Assembly: GCA_031546985.1 (NCBI GenBank)
Contig: JAVBJN010000054.1
Location: 1 to 27,840, forward strand
DNA length: 27,840 nt
Direction: 5' to 3'
From: JAVBJN01 sp031546985
GTDB taxonomy: Bacteria; Bacteroidota; Bacteroidia; Chitinophagales; Chitinophagaceae
Part shown: piece by piece, positions 20,886-27,840 of the stretch
How positions within the stretch are numbered: position 1 is the stretch's first letter
Layout: every line of letters starts with the position of its first letter
The notes under the pieces: model-generated
The model's input: the letters and a program-made list of their open reading frames with translations, nothing else
The model's database searches: none
Told to the model about the DNA's origin: nothing
Program-made: the position numbers and the translations under genes

Positions 20886-23006
20886 TTATAAATGGGTTAG
20901 CTTAAGCCTTTGTTGCTGGCCGCCGCTTTGGATTTCCAGGATATAGATTCCCGGAGGCAATGGCCCGTTTTCCGCCGGGCTCAGTTTAATACTGCTTTGC
21001 TGGTTGCCTGCTGCAATAGTTTTTTGCCACACTTTCTTACCCATCATATCATAGAGGGTTAATGTAATATCTGCACGGCCCGGTTGCAGGGCTTTAAGCT
21101 CAATGGTAATATCTGTTGTAAATGGATTCGGGTATATGCTCACCAATGCCTGCGATGGGTTGGTCTCCGGTTGTTTGTCCAGGCCTACAGTGGTGGTAGG
21201 TCGTGGGTTGGTAGAGCCAATCGTATCGCCGTTTTCCAGTGCAAGAAATGCGGTAGGAGCAGATAGAACCCTGTGTTTTAAGCTGGTTTGTGCGGCATAG
21301 GAGATGCCTGAGGTTACAAATTCGAATGTTCTGATCTCGGCTGCGGCACAGTATTGTGCCAGGGTAGAGTCGCCAATGTTTTGAGTTGCCAAAATAGGAG
21401 TAATAGAGATTGAGCCAGCATCCATAATACCCAGGTTAAATTGCGCGGGACTATTGCCTGCAAACTTGCCGGTTTTAATAAAGGTTTGCCCGCCGGGATG
21501 CATGGTAGCAGAGCCAGCCAGCGTATACTCGTTTAACGGAATGTTGGTTGAGTTGTCCAGGTATACATTAAACAGATCGAACCGTTGCCCCAGGAAAGAA
21601 GAAATATCGTTCACTATGGCAGGGAAGGAGCCTGTATTGTAGCAATAGTAAGAACGGAAATTCTGCTCCGGAGAAAAAGTCATGCCCTGGCTGATGTTGC
21701 TTAAGTAATTGAAGAATGTTTCGCCCGGAGGTTTACAGCCAGTTCCGGAATAATTTAAGTAAGTCGTAGCATAATTTACGCTCCATATTGGAATAGTGGG
21801 GTCAATGGCCGAGTCTACACGGCCGATCTTTTGGGTAGCGGCATTTTCAGACAACGATTCGTTGCTGCAAAAAATAATATCGGTGGGTTTAGACAAGTTG
21901 GGTCTGAATCTTTTAACGGCCGAGAGTAATTTATGCGTATTGGCCTGGCTATTATCAGTATTGCTTACCACCTGGTTGATCGCAGTATTGATAGCCTGGC
22001 TGGAACAAGGCAGCCAACTGCTTGCTGATGCCAGCGAGAGGGTATTGTTGTAACTGTAAAAGACATTAAAAGAATCGGCAGGAGTAAGCGAAAGCAACAA
22101 TCTGCGCAGCGCTTCGGCCAGGCGGTTACGGTCTGTTGCGCTATTATTGTAGAAATCTTCCATCGCTATTGCAACTTTTCGCGGCGTTGCCGTTTTAAAT
22201 TTGCCGGCATCGGCTATTACCTGGTAGTAATGCTCATTTTGGTTAGAATAGGTAGAAACATAAAAGGAGTCGGGGTGCGTAAAGGCATACCGGATCTGGA
22301 GGGGCTCGGCATTGGTTAGAACAGACCGGGGAATGCCCCCTTCGGTAAGCTGGCTGTTTTGGTTGCTAATATAATTGCTCAGAGCAAAATCCGGTATTTG
22401 GTTAAAAGATTGTGTTGTTGTGTTGTGAAACCTGAAAGTAACAATAGCGCTTGCAGATAGGTTATTAATAAGATCAGCCGGGGTGTTGAGTGTGCTGTAG
22501 CCGTTATGAATAAATGCAGGCATCAATACGGTCAGCTTTACTTTTCTGCCGGTATAAGGTGCTACCAGCGGAAATATTCTGAGCTCATAATTGGTTTCAC
22601 TGTTTTTAAGCAGGATAGAAGGGTCTTTTCTGCGCCGTACAATGTCTTCATACACCGTTACTGCCTGGGAGCGATCCAGCAGATCGGCCCTTATAATAGT
22701 AGTAGCGTCAAGCCAAAGCCAGGAATCTATTACCGCAGCATTTTTGGGAAGCGAAAAGTACATGGCTATTTCGAGGGAGTCCTGTCCCGGTGTGCTATTG
22801 GCAAGGCCTAAAGTAAAAGTATAGTCACACAAAAAATAGGCGCCTCGGGGGCTTACATCAATTTCCAATTGTTTTACCTCGCCTTCGACACCCGAAGACC
22901 ATGTTCTGGGATTTATTACTGAAATAGGATAATAGGACATCTGGGCTTTCAGGCAATAGGCGCCCAGCACGTTGCTTAACAGCAACAGGAGTAGCAGTTT
23001 TTTCAT
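20886..23006 (-). CDS. Secreted VIT-domain / vWA-like protein with T9SS C-terminal sorting domain
   Basis: A 706-residue exported protein. Residues 1-22 are a signal peptide (M-K-K-L-L-L-L-L-L-L ... L-K-A-Q). Residues about 35-165 form a VIT (vault/inter-alpha-trypsin) domain, recognised by V-Y-E-D-I-V-R-R-R-K-D-P-S-I-L-L at 118-133 and the following L-R-I-F-P-L. Residues about 277-470 look like a von Willebrand A fold, but the MIDAS motif is lost: the first strand reads V-A-I-A-M-E-D-F-Y-N-N where D-x-S-x-S is expected. The last 85 residues (622-706, V-S-I-Y-P-N-P-F ... P-G-I-Y-I-L-E-I) are a type A T9SS sorting domain, so the protein should cross the outer membrane and be surface-anchored or released. 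The start at 23006 is set by the signal peptide. Function unknown. Confidence 0.88.
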   Translation of the reverse strand: MKKLLLLLLLSNVLGAYCLKAQMSYYPISVINPRTWSSGVEGEVKQLEIDVSPRGAYFLCDYTFTLGLANSTPGQDSLEIAMYFSLPKNAAVIDSWLWLDATTIIRADLLDRSQAVTVYEDIVRRRKDPSILLKNSETNYELRIFPLVAPYTGRKVKLTVLMPAFIHNGYSTLNTPADLINNLSASAIVTFRFHNTTTQSFNQIPDFALSNYISNQNSQLTEGGIPRSVLTNAEPLQIRYAFTHPDSFYVSTYSNQNEHYYQVIADAGKFKTATPRKVAIAMEDFYNNSATDRNRLAEALRRLLLSLTPADSFNVFYSYNNTLSLASASSWLPCSSQAINTAINQVVSNTDNSQANTHKLLSAVKRFRPNLSKPTDIIFCSNESLSENAATQKIGRVDSAIDPTIPIWSVNYATTYLNYSGTGCKPPGETFFNYLSNISQGMTFSPEQNFRSYYCYNTGSFPAIVNDISSFLGQRFDLFNVYLDNSTNIPLNEYTLAGSATMHPGGQTFIKTGKFAGNSPAQFNLGIMDAGSISITPILATQNIGDSTLAQYCAAAEIRTFEFVTSGISYAAQTSLKHRVLSAPTAFLALENGDTIGSTNPRPTTTVGLDKQPETNPSQALVSIYPNPFTTDITIELKALQPGRADITLTLYDMMGKKVWQKTIAAGNQQSSIKLSPAENGPLPPGIYILEIQSGGQQQRLKLTHL

Positions 23007-23202
23007 AAGATTTGTTGTTTCGTATTGAAAGTTACGGAGCAGAGAGATAGGTTGAGACAAATAAACTAAATGTTGCAATTAAATGACAATGTAAAAATTT
23101 GAAATTAGCCTGTGGTGTAAGTAGGTTTCTGGAACTCCCTTCCTGGTTACATTCATTTATGCACAACCAGTCTTTGATGACGGTTATGCCAATAATAATA
23201 AA

Positions 23203-23220
23203 AGCCGGGAATGCCCGGCT
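23203..23220 (-). terminator. Rho-independent terminator of the sugar-kinase gene
   Basis: AGCCGGG-AATG-CCCGGCT, a perfect 7-bp stem. On the minus strand it is followed by TTTTATTATTATT. It lies 25 bases after the stop at 23246. The rest of 23079-23245 shows nothing further. Confidence 0.85.
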
Positions 23221-23245
23221 GTAGTACTATTAACGGTAGTAAAGG

Positions 23246-24088
23246 TTATTTGTGGTATTGCACCAGCCCTTCCATAGGGCTTTTGATGATGGTGCCGCAC
23301 TCCAGCTGGTAATGGTTGCAGAGGTCGCGTATCGCATCCTGGAAATGCAGGGCTATAGAGCCCATGAAATGAACAGGCACTTTCCAGCTTTCGTTGTATT
23401 TAAAAATATGGTGGTGAAAGAACTCGATAAGGCTGTCTTCGATAATGTTCTCTACCATATAGTGGCCGCGGTTTTCGATCAGGAAAACTGAGAAGCCTGC
23501 CAGGTAGCGATTGGCAAACGATTTTTTGTACACATTATCCAGCACTTCCTCTTTGGTAAGTTTAAAGCGGTTTTCGAAACGCAGCTTCAGGTCCTCGTCA
23601 AAAATGTTGTAGAAATAGTGTTGCAATACTTTTTTGCCCATGTAGTTGCCGCTGCCTTCGTCGCCCAGGATAAAGCCCAGCGAAGGGTTTTGTTTGGCTA
23701 TCGTTTTACCGTTGTAGTAGCAGGAGTTGCTACCGGTGCCCAGTATGCACACCAATCCTTTTTGCTGCTGGCACAAAGCACGGGCCGCACCCAACAGATC
23801 TGAAGAAATTTCCATATCAGCATCCGGAAACAGTTTTTTCAGCGCTTTCTGCACTTCCTGTTTTTTGTGGCCGCTGTTGATACCTGCACCATAAAAGCTT
23901 ACCTTTTCGATCTGGTGCTCGGCCAGTTCGGGCGCTTCGCGTTTAATGATATCGGCAATTTCTTCGGTTGTAAGAAAATAGGGGTTGATGCCCTGCGTCT
24001 GAAAACGCTTTGGTTGCGTGCCATTCAACAGGCACCAGTCGGTTTTGGTAGAACCGCTATCTGCTATAAGTTGGTAGTGGGATGGCAT
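23246..24088 (-). CDS. N-acetylglucosamine kinase-like protein (BadF/BadG/BcrA/BcrD ATPase family)
   Basis: A 280-residue member of the ASKHA (actin/hexokinase) superfamily, most like bacterial N-acetylglucosamine kinases that phosphorylate recovered amino sugars. Visible: phosphate-1 loop A-D-S-G-S-T-K-T-D-W at 9-18; a probable catalytic Asp97 in S-S-D-L-L-G-A-A-R-A; phosphate-2 L-G-T-G-S-N-S at 116-122; and G-D-E-G-S-G at 142-147. The start at 24088 (M-P-S-H-Y-Q-L-I-A-D) puts the first beta-strand at the N-terminus as expected; the longer frame to 24304 would overlap the divergent ctpA and is rejected. Substrate specificity is inferred from the family only. It diverges from ctpA with 85 bases between starts. 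Confidence 0.88.
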   Translation of the reverse strand: MPSHYQLIADSGSTKTDWCLLNGTQPKRFQTQGINPYFLTTEEIADIIKREAPELAEHQIEKVSFYGAGINSGHKKQEVQKALKKLFPDADMEISSDLLGAARALCQQQKGLVCILGTGSNSCYYNGKTIAKQNPSLGFILGDEGSGNYMGKKVLQHYFYNIFDEDLKLRFENRFKLTKEEVLDNVYKKSFANRYLAGFSVFLIENRGHYMVENIIEDSLIEFFHHHIFKYNESWKVPVHFMGSIALHFQDAIRDLCNHYQLECGTIIKSPMEGLVQYHK

Positions 24089-24173
24089 GCCATAAAATTT
24101 GTGAAAAGATAAGGAAAGCTTACGAACTTTGACCGCATTATTATAGTTATTTTTACAGGCTTTTAAAATCAAT

Positions 24174-25814
24174 ATGGAACCACAAAATAAACGTCGCCTA
24201 CAGGTTTGGGTGCCCCTGCTCTTCGCTTTAGTCATGGTTTTGGGAATGTTTTTAGGATTTAAACTGCGGGATACCCTGCGGAATAAAAAAGACTTCATCA
24301 CCATTATTCAGCGTAACGATGACATTCAGGAAATTATAGACCTGGTTAATTCCAAGTACGTAGATACCGTTAACAACGACAAAATTCACGAAGATGCCAT
24401 TCAGGGTATCCTCGACCACCTGGATCCGCATTCCAGCTACATTCCCGCGTCTGAACTGCAGGCGGTCAATGAAGACCTGGAAGGTAAGTTCGAAGGCGTG
24501 GGTATTGAGTTTTCGATTATCAGCGATACGGTAAACGTAACATCGGTACTGGCTGGCGGCCCCTCAGAAGGCGTAGGTCTGCTCACCGGCGATAAAATCG
24601 TAAAGGTGAACGATACCATAGTGGCAGGTATTAAAATTACCAACGAAACCATTATTGGTAAACTGCGTGGCCACAAAGGGGAGAAGGTAAAGATCGGCAT
24701 CAAACGTTCGGGCAAGCCCGCGCTGGTCGATTTTGTAATTTCCCGCGATGTGATTCCTATTTTTAGCGTAGATGCTTCTTACATGATTCGCCCGGAAGTA
24801 GGGTATATTAAAGTAAATCGCTTTAGCGCCACCACGCACCGCGAGTTTATGCAGTCTATTGATAAACTCAATGAGAATGGCATGAAAAAACTGGTGCTGG
24901 ATCTGCGCCAGAACCCAGGCGGATTTATGGATGCGGCTACCAAAATGCTCGATGAGTTTATTGATGGCAACAAGCTGCTGGTGTATACCAAAGGCCGCAA
25001 GTTTCCTAAAACCGAATACAAATGTAAACGCCCTGGTGTATTCGAAACCGGAGAAATGGTTGTACTCATCGATGAAGGTTCTGCCTCTGCCAGTGAGATT
25101 GTAGCAGGTGCCATACAGGATTGGGATCGTGGTACGCTCATTGGCCGTCGCTCTTACGGTAAAGGTCTGGTGCAGGAGCAATACGACCTGCCAGATGGTG
25201 CTGCACTGCGCTTAACCGTTGCCCGTTACTACACGCCATCCGGCCGCAGCATTCAGCGCCCTTACGACAAAGGAAAAGACGAGTACCAGGATGATATTTA
25301 CAAACGCTACCACGATGGCGAACTGGTAAACGGCGATAGCTCTGCTATTTTTAATGACAGCACTAAATATTACACTGCCAATCACCGAGTGGTGTATGGT
25401 GGTGGTGGTATCTCTCCCGATATTTTTGTACCACTGGATACTGCCCGTTACAGCACTACGCTGGTCAAATTCCTTTCCGAAGGGGTGCTTAACACATTTG
25501 TATTCCAGTATTTTGCCAGCAACCGCGCTGCGTTTGAAGCCTACAAACAGTTGGATGATTTCCAGAAAACGTATGTGGTGCAGCAAACCCTGCTCGAAGG
25601 GTTAAAACAATTTGCAGATAAAGAAAACGGTAAGTTGGTGTTTCCCGCTTCTGCTTCGGATGTGAAGGAATTGCAATTGCGCATCAAGAGCCTGTTTGCC
25701 CGTCAGCTGTTCCGCAGCACCGGGTATTATGCTGTAGTTAACGAAGCCGATCCTGTAATTATGAAAGCCTTGCAGGTATTGAAGGTTAACGGCGCCATTG
25801 CTGTAAAAAAGTAA
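24174..25814 (+). CDS. ctpA: C-terminal processing peptidase, S41 family
   Basis: A 546-residue serine protease with one N-terminal transmembrane anchor (residues 11-29) and a periplasmic body. A PDZ domain covers about 95-190 (E-G-K-F-E-G-V-G-I-E-F then G-D-K-I-V-K-V-N). The S41 protease core follows, with L-D-L-R-Q-N-P-G-G at 242-250 and the catalytic dyad Ser305 (E-G-S-A-S-A-S-E) and Lys330 (R-S-Y-G-K-G), 25 residues apart as in the Prc/CtpA family. An extra C-terminal region of about 170 residues follows, as in many Bacteroidota members. These enzymes trim or degrade envelope proteins from the C-terminus. The last 29 bases overlap the end of the minus-strand hydrolase gene, and no terminator is visible between them. 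Confidence 0.95.
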   Translation: MEPQNKRRLQVWVPLLFALVMVLGMFLGFKLRDTLRNKKDFITIIQRNDDIQEIIDLVNSKYVDTVNNDKIHEDAIQGILDHLDPHSSYIPASELQAVNEDLEGKFEGVGIEFSIISDTVNVTSVLAGGPSEGVGLLTGDKIVKVNDTIVAGIKITNETIIGKLRGHKGEKVKIGIKRSGKPALVDFVISRDVIPIFSVDASYMIRPEVGYIKVNRFSATTHREFMQSIDKLNENGMKKLVLDLRQNPGGFMDAATKMLDEFIDGNKLLVYTKGRKFPKTEYKCKRPGVFETGEMVVLIDEGSASASEIVAGAIQDWDRGTLIGRRSYGKGLVQEQYDLPDGAALRLTVARYYTPSGRSIQRPYDKGKDEYQDDIYKRYHDGELVNGDSSAIFNDSTKYYTANHRVVYGGGGISPDIFVPLDTARYSTTLVKFLSEGVLNTFVFQYFASNRAAFEAYKQLDDFQKTYVVQQTLLEGLKQFADKENGKLVFPASASDVKELQLRIKSLFARQLFRSTGYYAVVNEADPVIMKALQVLKVNGAIAVKK

Positions 25815-26736
25815 AGGTAGCAGCCATCCACTGCGATTGGTATTGCAGCAGATAACTCTCATGGCCGGATTCTGGAAATGTAACCAGTTGCTTGGGTCCG
25901 GCCAGGTTTTTATACACCGCTTCCGTTTCATCACGGTTTACCCGGTTATCTTTTTCGCCCCACATGAGTAATGTGGGGCTTTTTATTTGCTTGGCAAAAG
26001 TGGCGGGCGCCGCGTCAAATCCATCAAACCCGTTTTGCACACCACCCCAGAAGGTCATCATCGCTGCCAGCGGAAAGGAGGGTATATGCAGCACCTGCAA
26101 GCGGTTGCTTACCGCTTCGTATAAAGACCCGTATGGACATTCGAGCACCAGGGCCGCCACCGGCAGATCTGGATGGTCGCTCATGCATTTGGTAATGGCC
26201 GCTGCGCCCATAGAAGTGCCCATGAGTACCATGTTACTGTGCGGGTGATTTTTTACCGTCCATTCATATGCCGCTAGTACATCTGCTCCTTCTTTAAACC
26301 CAATGGTAGTGGTGTAGCCCGATGAGCCACCAGAACCGCTAAAATCGGTAAGCAATACATTATACCCCGCATTGTGCAGCAGATAGGCCTTGTCGAGCTG
26401 GCTGCTTTTGGTAGCCATATAGCCATGAAAAATGAGGATAGTGCCTTTATGTGAATCTGCTGGGATGTACCAGGCTTCCAGTTCTTCGTTGCCTTTGAAA
26501 TGCACGGTTTCGTAAGGTAGTTTAGGAAGTATGTCTGAGGTGGGTTTGCCATTGTTGGGGCCAAACAAAATAAAGCCCGCCATGCCCAGCATACCCTGAG
26601 GTTTGGGTTCCAGGGCACCCTGGTGTACCGCTGGGTTGTAATGCGTGAATTTGCCTGCATGGTTATAAGCCATCATGTTTCCCAGTAGCACAATACCGCT
26701 ACCACCGGCCAGCAATCTTTTCACCCGTTTGTTCAT
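25786..26736 (-). CDS. Alpha/beta hydrolase (serine hydrolase), N-terminally anchored
   Basis: A 316-residue alpha/beta-hydrolase. Residues 9-24 are hydrophobic after a basic start (M-N-K-R-V-K-R), indicating a membrane anchor or uncleaved signal. The catalytic triad is visible: nucleophile Ser175 in G-T-S-M-G-A, acid Asp263 in W-G-E-K-D-N-R-V, and base His292 in E-S-G-H-E-S-Y. The oxyanion motif H-G-Y lies at 104-106. The overall pattern resembles YqkD/BEM46-like esterases; substrate unknown. It converges on ctpA, and the two coding regions share 29 bases at their 3' ends. The start at 26736 directly gives the anchor. Upstream lies the divergent thiamine promoter. Confidence 0.9.
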   Translation of the reverse strand: MNKRVKRLLAGGSGIVLLGNMMAYNHAGKFTHYNPAVHQGALEPKPQGMLGMAGFILFGPNNGKPTSDILPKLPYETVHFKGNEELEAWYIPADSHKGTILIFHGYMATKSSQLDKAYLLHNAGYNVLLTDFSGSGGSSGYTTTIGFKEGADVLAAYEWTVKNHPHSNMVLMGTSMGAAAITKCMSDHPDLPVAALVLECPYGSLYEAVSNRLQVLHIPSFPLAAMMTFWGGVQNGFDGFDAAPATFAKQIKSPTLLMWGEKDNRVNRDETEAVYKNLAGPKQLVTFPESGHESYLLQYQSQWMAATFTFLQQWRR

Positions 26737-26795
26737 GGTATAAAATTAGCAAGCATTGCATTCAGGCCATTGTTAAAGTTTTTTAGCGGCAATGG

Positions 26796-26828
26796 TTTGG
26801 TTTTTCCGTTTGTGTTTATATACCTTTG
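26796..26828 (+). promoter_or_regulatory. Promoter of the thiamine operon
   Basis: TTTG at 26796-26799 and TACCTTTG at 26821-26828, with a 21-base spacer, match the Bacteroidota TTTG / TAnnTTTG pattern. The start of transcription would fall just at or before the riboswitch aptamer. Confidence 0.6.
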
Positions 26829-26833
26829 CTCAA

Positions 26834-26915
26834 ACTTTAGGGGTGTCGTACCATTCGGTATGACTGAGAGAGTCCCTTAGTACCTGATCAGGATAATGCC
26901 TGCGAAGGGAAAAGT
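26834..26915 (+). promoter_or_regulatory. TPP riboswitch (THI element)
   Basis: A thiamine pyrophosphate aptamer. Stem P1 is ACTTT (26834-26838) with AAAGT (26911-26915). The conserved parts are GGGGTG (26840-26845), the small hairpin TACC-ATTC-GGTA, then CTGAGA (26864-26869), the ACCTGATCAGGATAATGCC region and GCGAAGGGA before the closing arm. TPP binding normally lowers expression of downstream thi genes. The expression platform (26916-27023) is unclear: there is an ACGGA..TCCGT hairpin at 26917-26939 without a T-run, and TCCCTT at 26974-26979 could pair with AAGGGA of the aptamer. Confidence 0.93.
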
Positions 26916-27023
26916 AACGGAGCCTTTTTGCGCTTCCGTAATCCGCCGTAGTCCTGCACGGCCGGGTTTTATCTCCCTTAAGGTTTATTGTTGGAATTAA
27001 TTAACGTTTAAACTACGTGTGTT

Positions 27024-27227
27024 ATGCATGTGTACATCAACAATAAACCGCAAGAGGTCGAGGAGCATTGTACCATTATGCAATTGCTGCAAACCCTTGC
27101 GCTTTCTTCTTATAACGGCATCGCTGTGGCGGTGAACAATCGTGTGGTCCGGCGAGACCAATGGCGCGATTTTGCTGTGTCGCACGCCGACCAGGTCACC
27201 GTCATCACCGCTTCCCAAGGCGGGTAA
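27024..27227 (+). CDS. thiS: Sulfur carrier protein ThiS
   Basis: A 67-residue ubiquitin-like protein that carries sulfur as a C-terminal thiocarboxylate for thiazole formation in thiamine synthesis. It ends in the required Gly-Gly (T-A-S-Q-G-G) and has the typical beta-grasp start (M-H-V-Y-I-N-N-K-P) and V-A-V-N-N-R-V-V-R-R-D-Q-W middle. Length is standard. It is the first gene after the TPP riboswitch and is followed after 36 bases by thiC, so it is expected to be under riboswitch control. Confidence 0.96.
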   Translation: MHVYINNKPQEVEEHCTIMQLLQTLALSSYNGIAVAVNNRVVRRDQWRDFAVSHADQVTVITASQGG

Positions 27228-27263
27228 TGACCTTCTTTTCTTGTAAATCCTAAACTCATTGAT

Positions 27264-27840
27264 ATGACTCATCATGCAGTGCAACCTGCTGTGCAGGAAA
27301 GCCTCATTACGCGTGCCCCGCTTACCGGATCGCGCAAAGTGTATGTGCCCGGTAAACTGTTTAACATCCAGGTGGCCATGCGCGAAATCCAGTTGACAGA
27401 AACGGTTTCGTTCGTTAATGGCGCTAAGACCCATACGCCCAATGCATCCGTTACGGTATACGATACCAGCGGTGCCTACACCGATCCGGAAATTGAGATA
27501 GACCTGAAAAAAGGCTTGCCCCGCCTGCGCGAAAGCTGGGTTACCAACCGCAAGGATGTGGAAGAACTACAAGCCTTTTCATCTGACTACAGCAACGAAC
27601 GGCTGAACGATGAAAAACTAAAATACCTCAAGTTTGAGCATATTCGCAAACCTTACAAAGCGCTGCCTGGTAAGAACGTGACGCAGCTGCATTATGCACG
27701 AAACGGCATTATTACCCCAGAGATGGAATACATCGCTATTCGCGAAAATCAGCGTATGGAAGCCGCCTGGAAGGCCGATGAAAGCCTGTGGCACCAACAT
27801 GCGGGTGACAGCCAGGGCGGCAAAATGCCTAAAACCTTTA
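27264..27840 (+). CDS. thiC: Phosphomethylpyrimidine synthase ThiC, N-terminal part (cut by window edge)
   Basis: The first 192 codons of ThiC, the radical-SAM enzyme that converts aminoimidazole ribotide to HMP-phosphate. The N-terminal ThiC-associated domain is seen as V-Y-V-P-G and M-R-E-I-Q-L-T. The family motif Q-L-H-Y-A-R-N-G-I-I-T-P-E-M-E-Y-I-A-I-R runs from about residue 143. The cysteine cluster of the Fe-S centre lies near the C-terminus and is outside the window. The start at 27264 (M-T-H-H-A-V-Q) is the first ATG after thiS. The frame is open to the last base, so completeness cannot be judged. Confidence 0.96.
   Translation, partial: MTHHAVQPAVQESLITRAPLTGSRKVYVPGKLFNIQVAMREIQLTETVSFVNGAKTHTPNASVTVYDTSGAYTDPEIEIDLKKGLPRLRESWVTNRKDVEELQAFSSDYSNERLNDEKLKYLKFEHIRKPYKALPGKNVTQLHYARNGIITPEMEYIAIRENQRMEAAWKADESLWHQHAGDSQGGKMPKTF

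Noticed and set aside
24089..24304. N-terminal extension of the sugar kinase to 24304
   Set aside because: The extra 72 residues overlap the divergent ctpA start and precede the first conserved strand (Y-Q-L-I-A-D-S-G-S-T); they are basic and unlike a targeting signal.

Overview
The window looks like a chromosomal segment from a Bacteroidota bacterium, most probably the Chitinophagaceae or a close relative. This is inferred from several signs: a DUF4294 protein, a type III glutamine synthetase, a VIT-domain protein with a type IX secretion (T9SS) C-terminal tail, -7 boxes of the TAnnTTTG type, starts without clear Shine-Dalgarno sequences, and strong protein similarity to that group. Almost all of it is housekeeping metabolism. 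No tRNA, rRNA, CRISPR array, prophage or defence island was seen.

Layout. 1-214 is the right end of an IS3-family insertion sequence. 245-2599 carries, on the minus strand, a DUF4294 protein, malate dehydrogenase and a secreted thioredoxin-fold protein; hutI (histidine degradation) diverges from them. 3893-4255 is a repeat-rich spacer with a strong terminator. 4256-8123 is a fatty-acid/translation cluster, fabH-efp-accB-accC, with a terminator-like hairpin between accB and accC. 8214-9722 is a minus-strand succinyl-CoA:acetate CoA-transferase-type enzyme, divergent from an AraC-type regulator that is followed by a RimK-like ATP-grasp protein. 11721-12910 holds a minus-strand pentapeptide-repeat protein and a small secreted protein. 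12911-13296 is a second repeat-rich spacer. 13297-16984 (minus) has GSIII (glnN) and an orphan polytopic membrane protein.

17071-20255 is a plus-strand pair, purL and hldD, overlapping by one base. It is followed on the minus strand by a 77-residue protein, a VIT/vWA-like T9SS cargo protein and an N-acetylglucosamine-kinase-type sugar kinase. The C-terminal processing protease ctpA (plus) overlaps tail-to-tail with an alpha/beta hydrolase (minus). The window ends in a thiamine operon: TPP riboswitch, thiS, and the first part of thiC, which runs off the edge.

Most notable observations: (1) a 55-bp dispersed palindromic repeat, present at 245-299 and inverted at 5309-5363, has replaced the normal stop of fabH and adds about 26 codons; (2) the elongation factor P has Arg at position 32 in a K-T-A-R-A-A tip rather than a P-G-K-G tip; (3) there is a probable attenuator between accB and accC; (4) inverted repeats sit at the promoter or start of glnN, of the pentapeptide gene and of the CoA-transferase/AraC pair. 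I do not see a convincing wholly new multi-gene system here.
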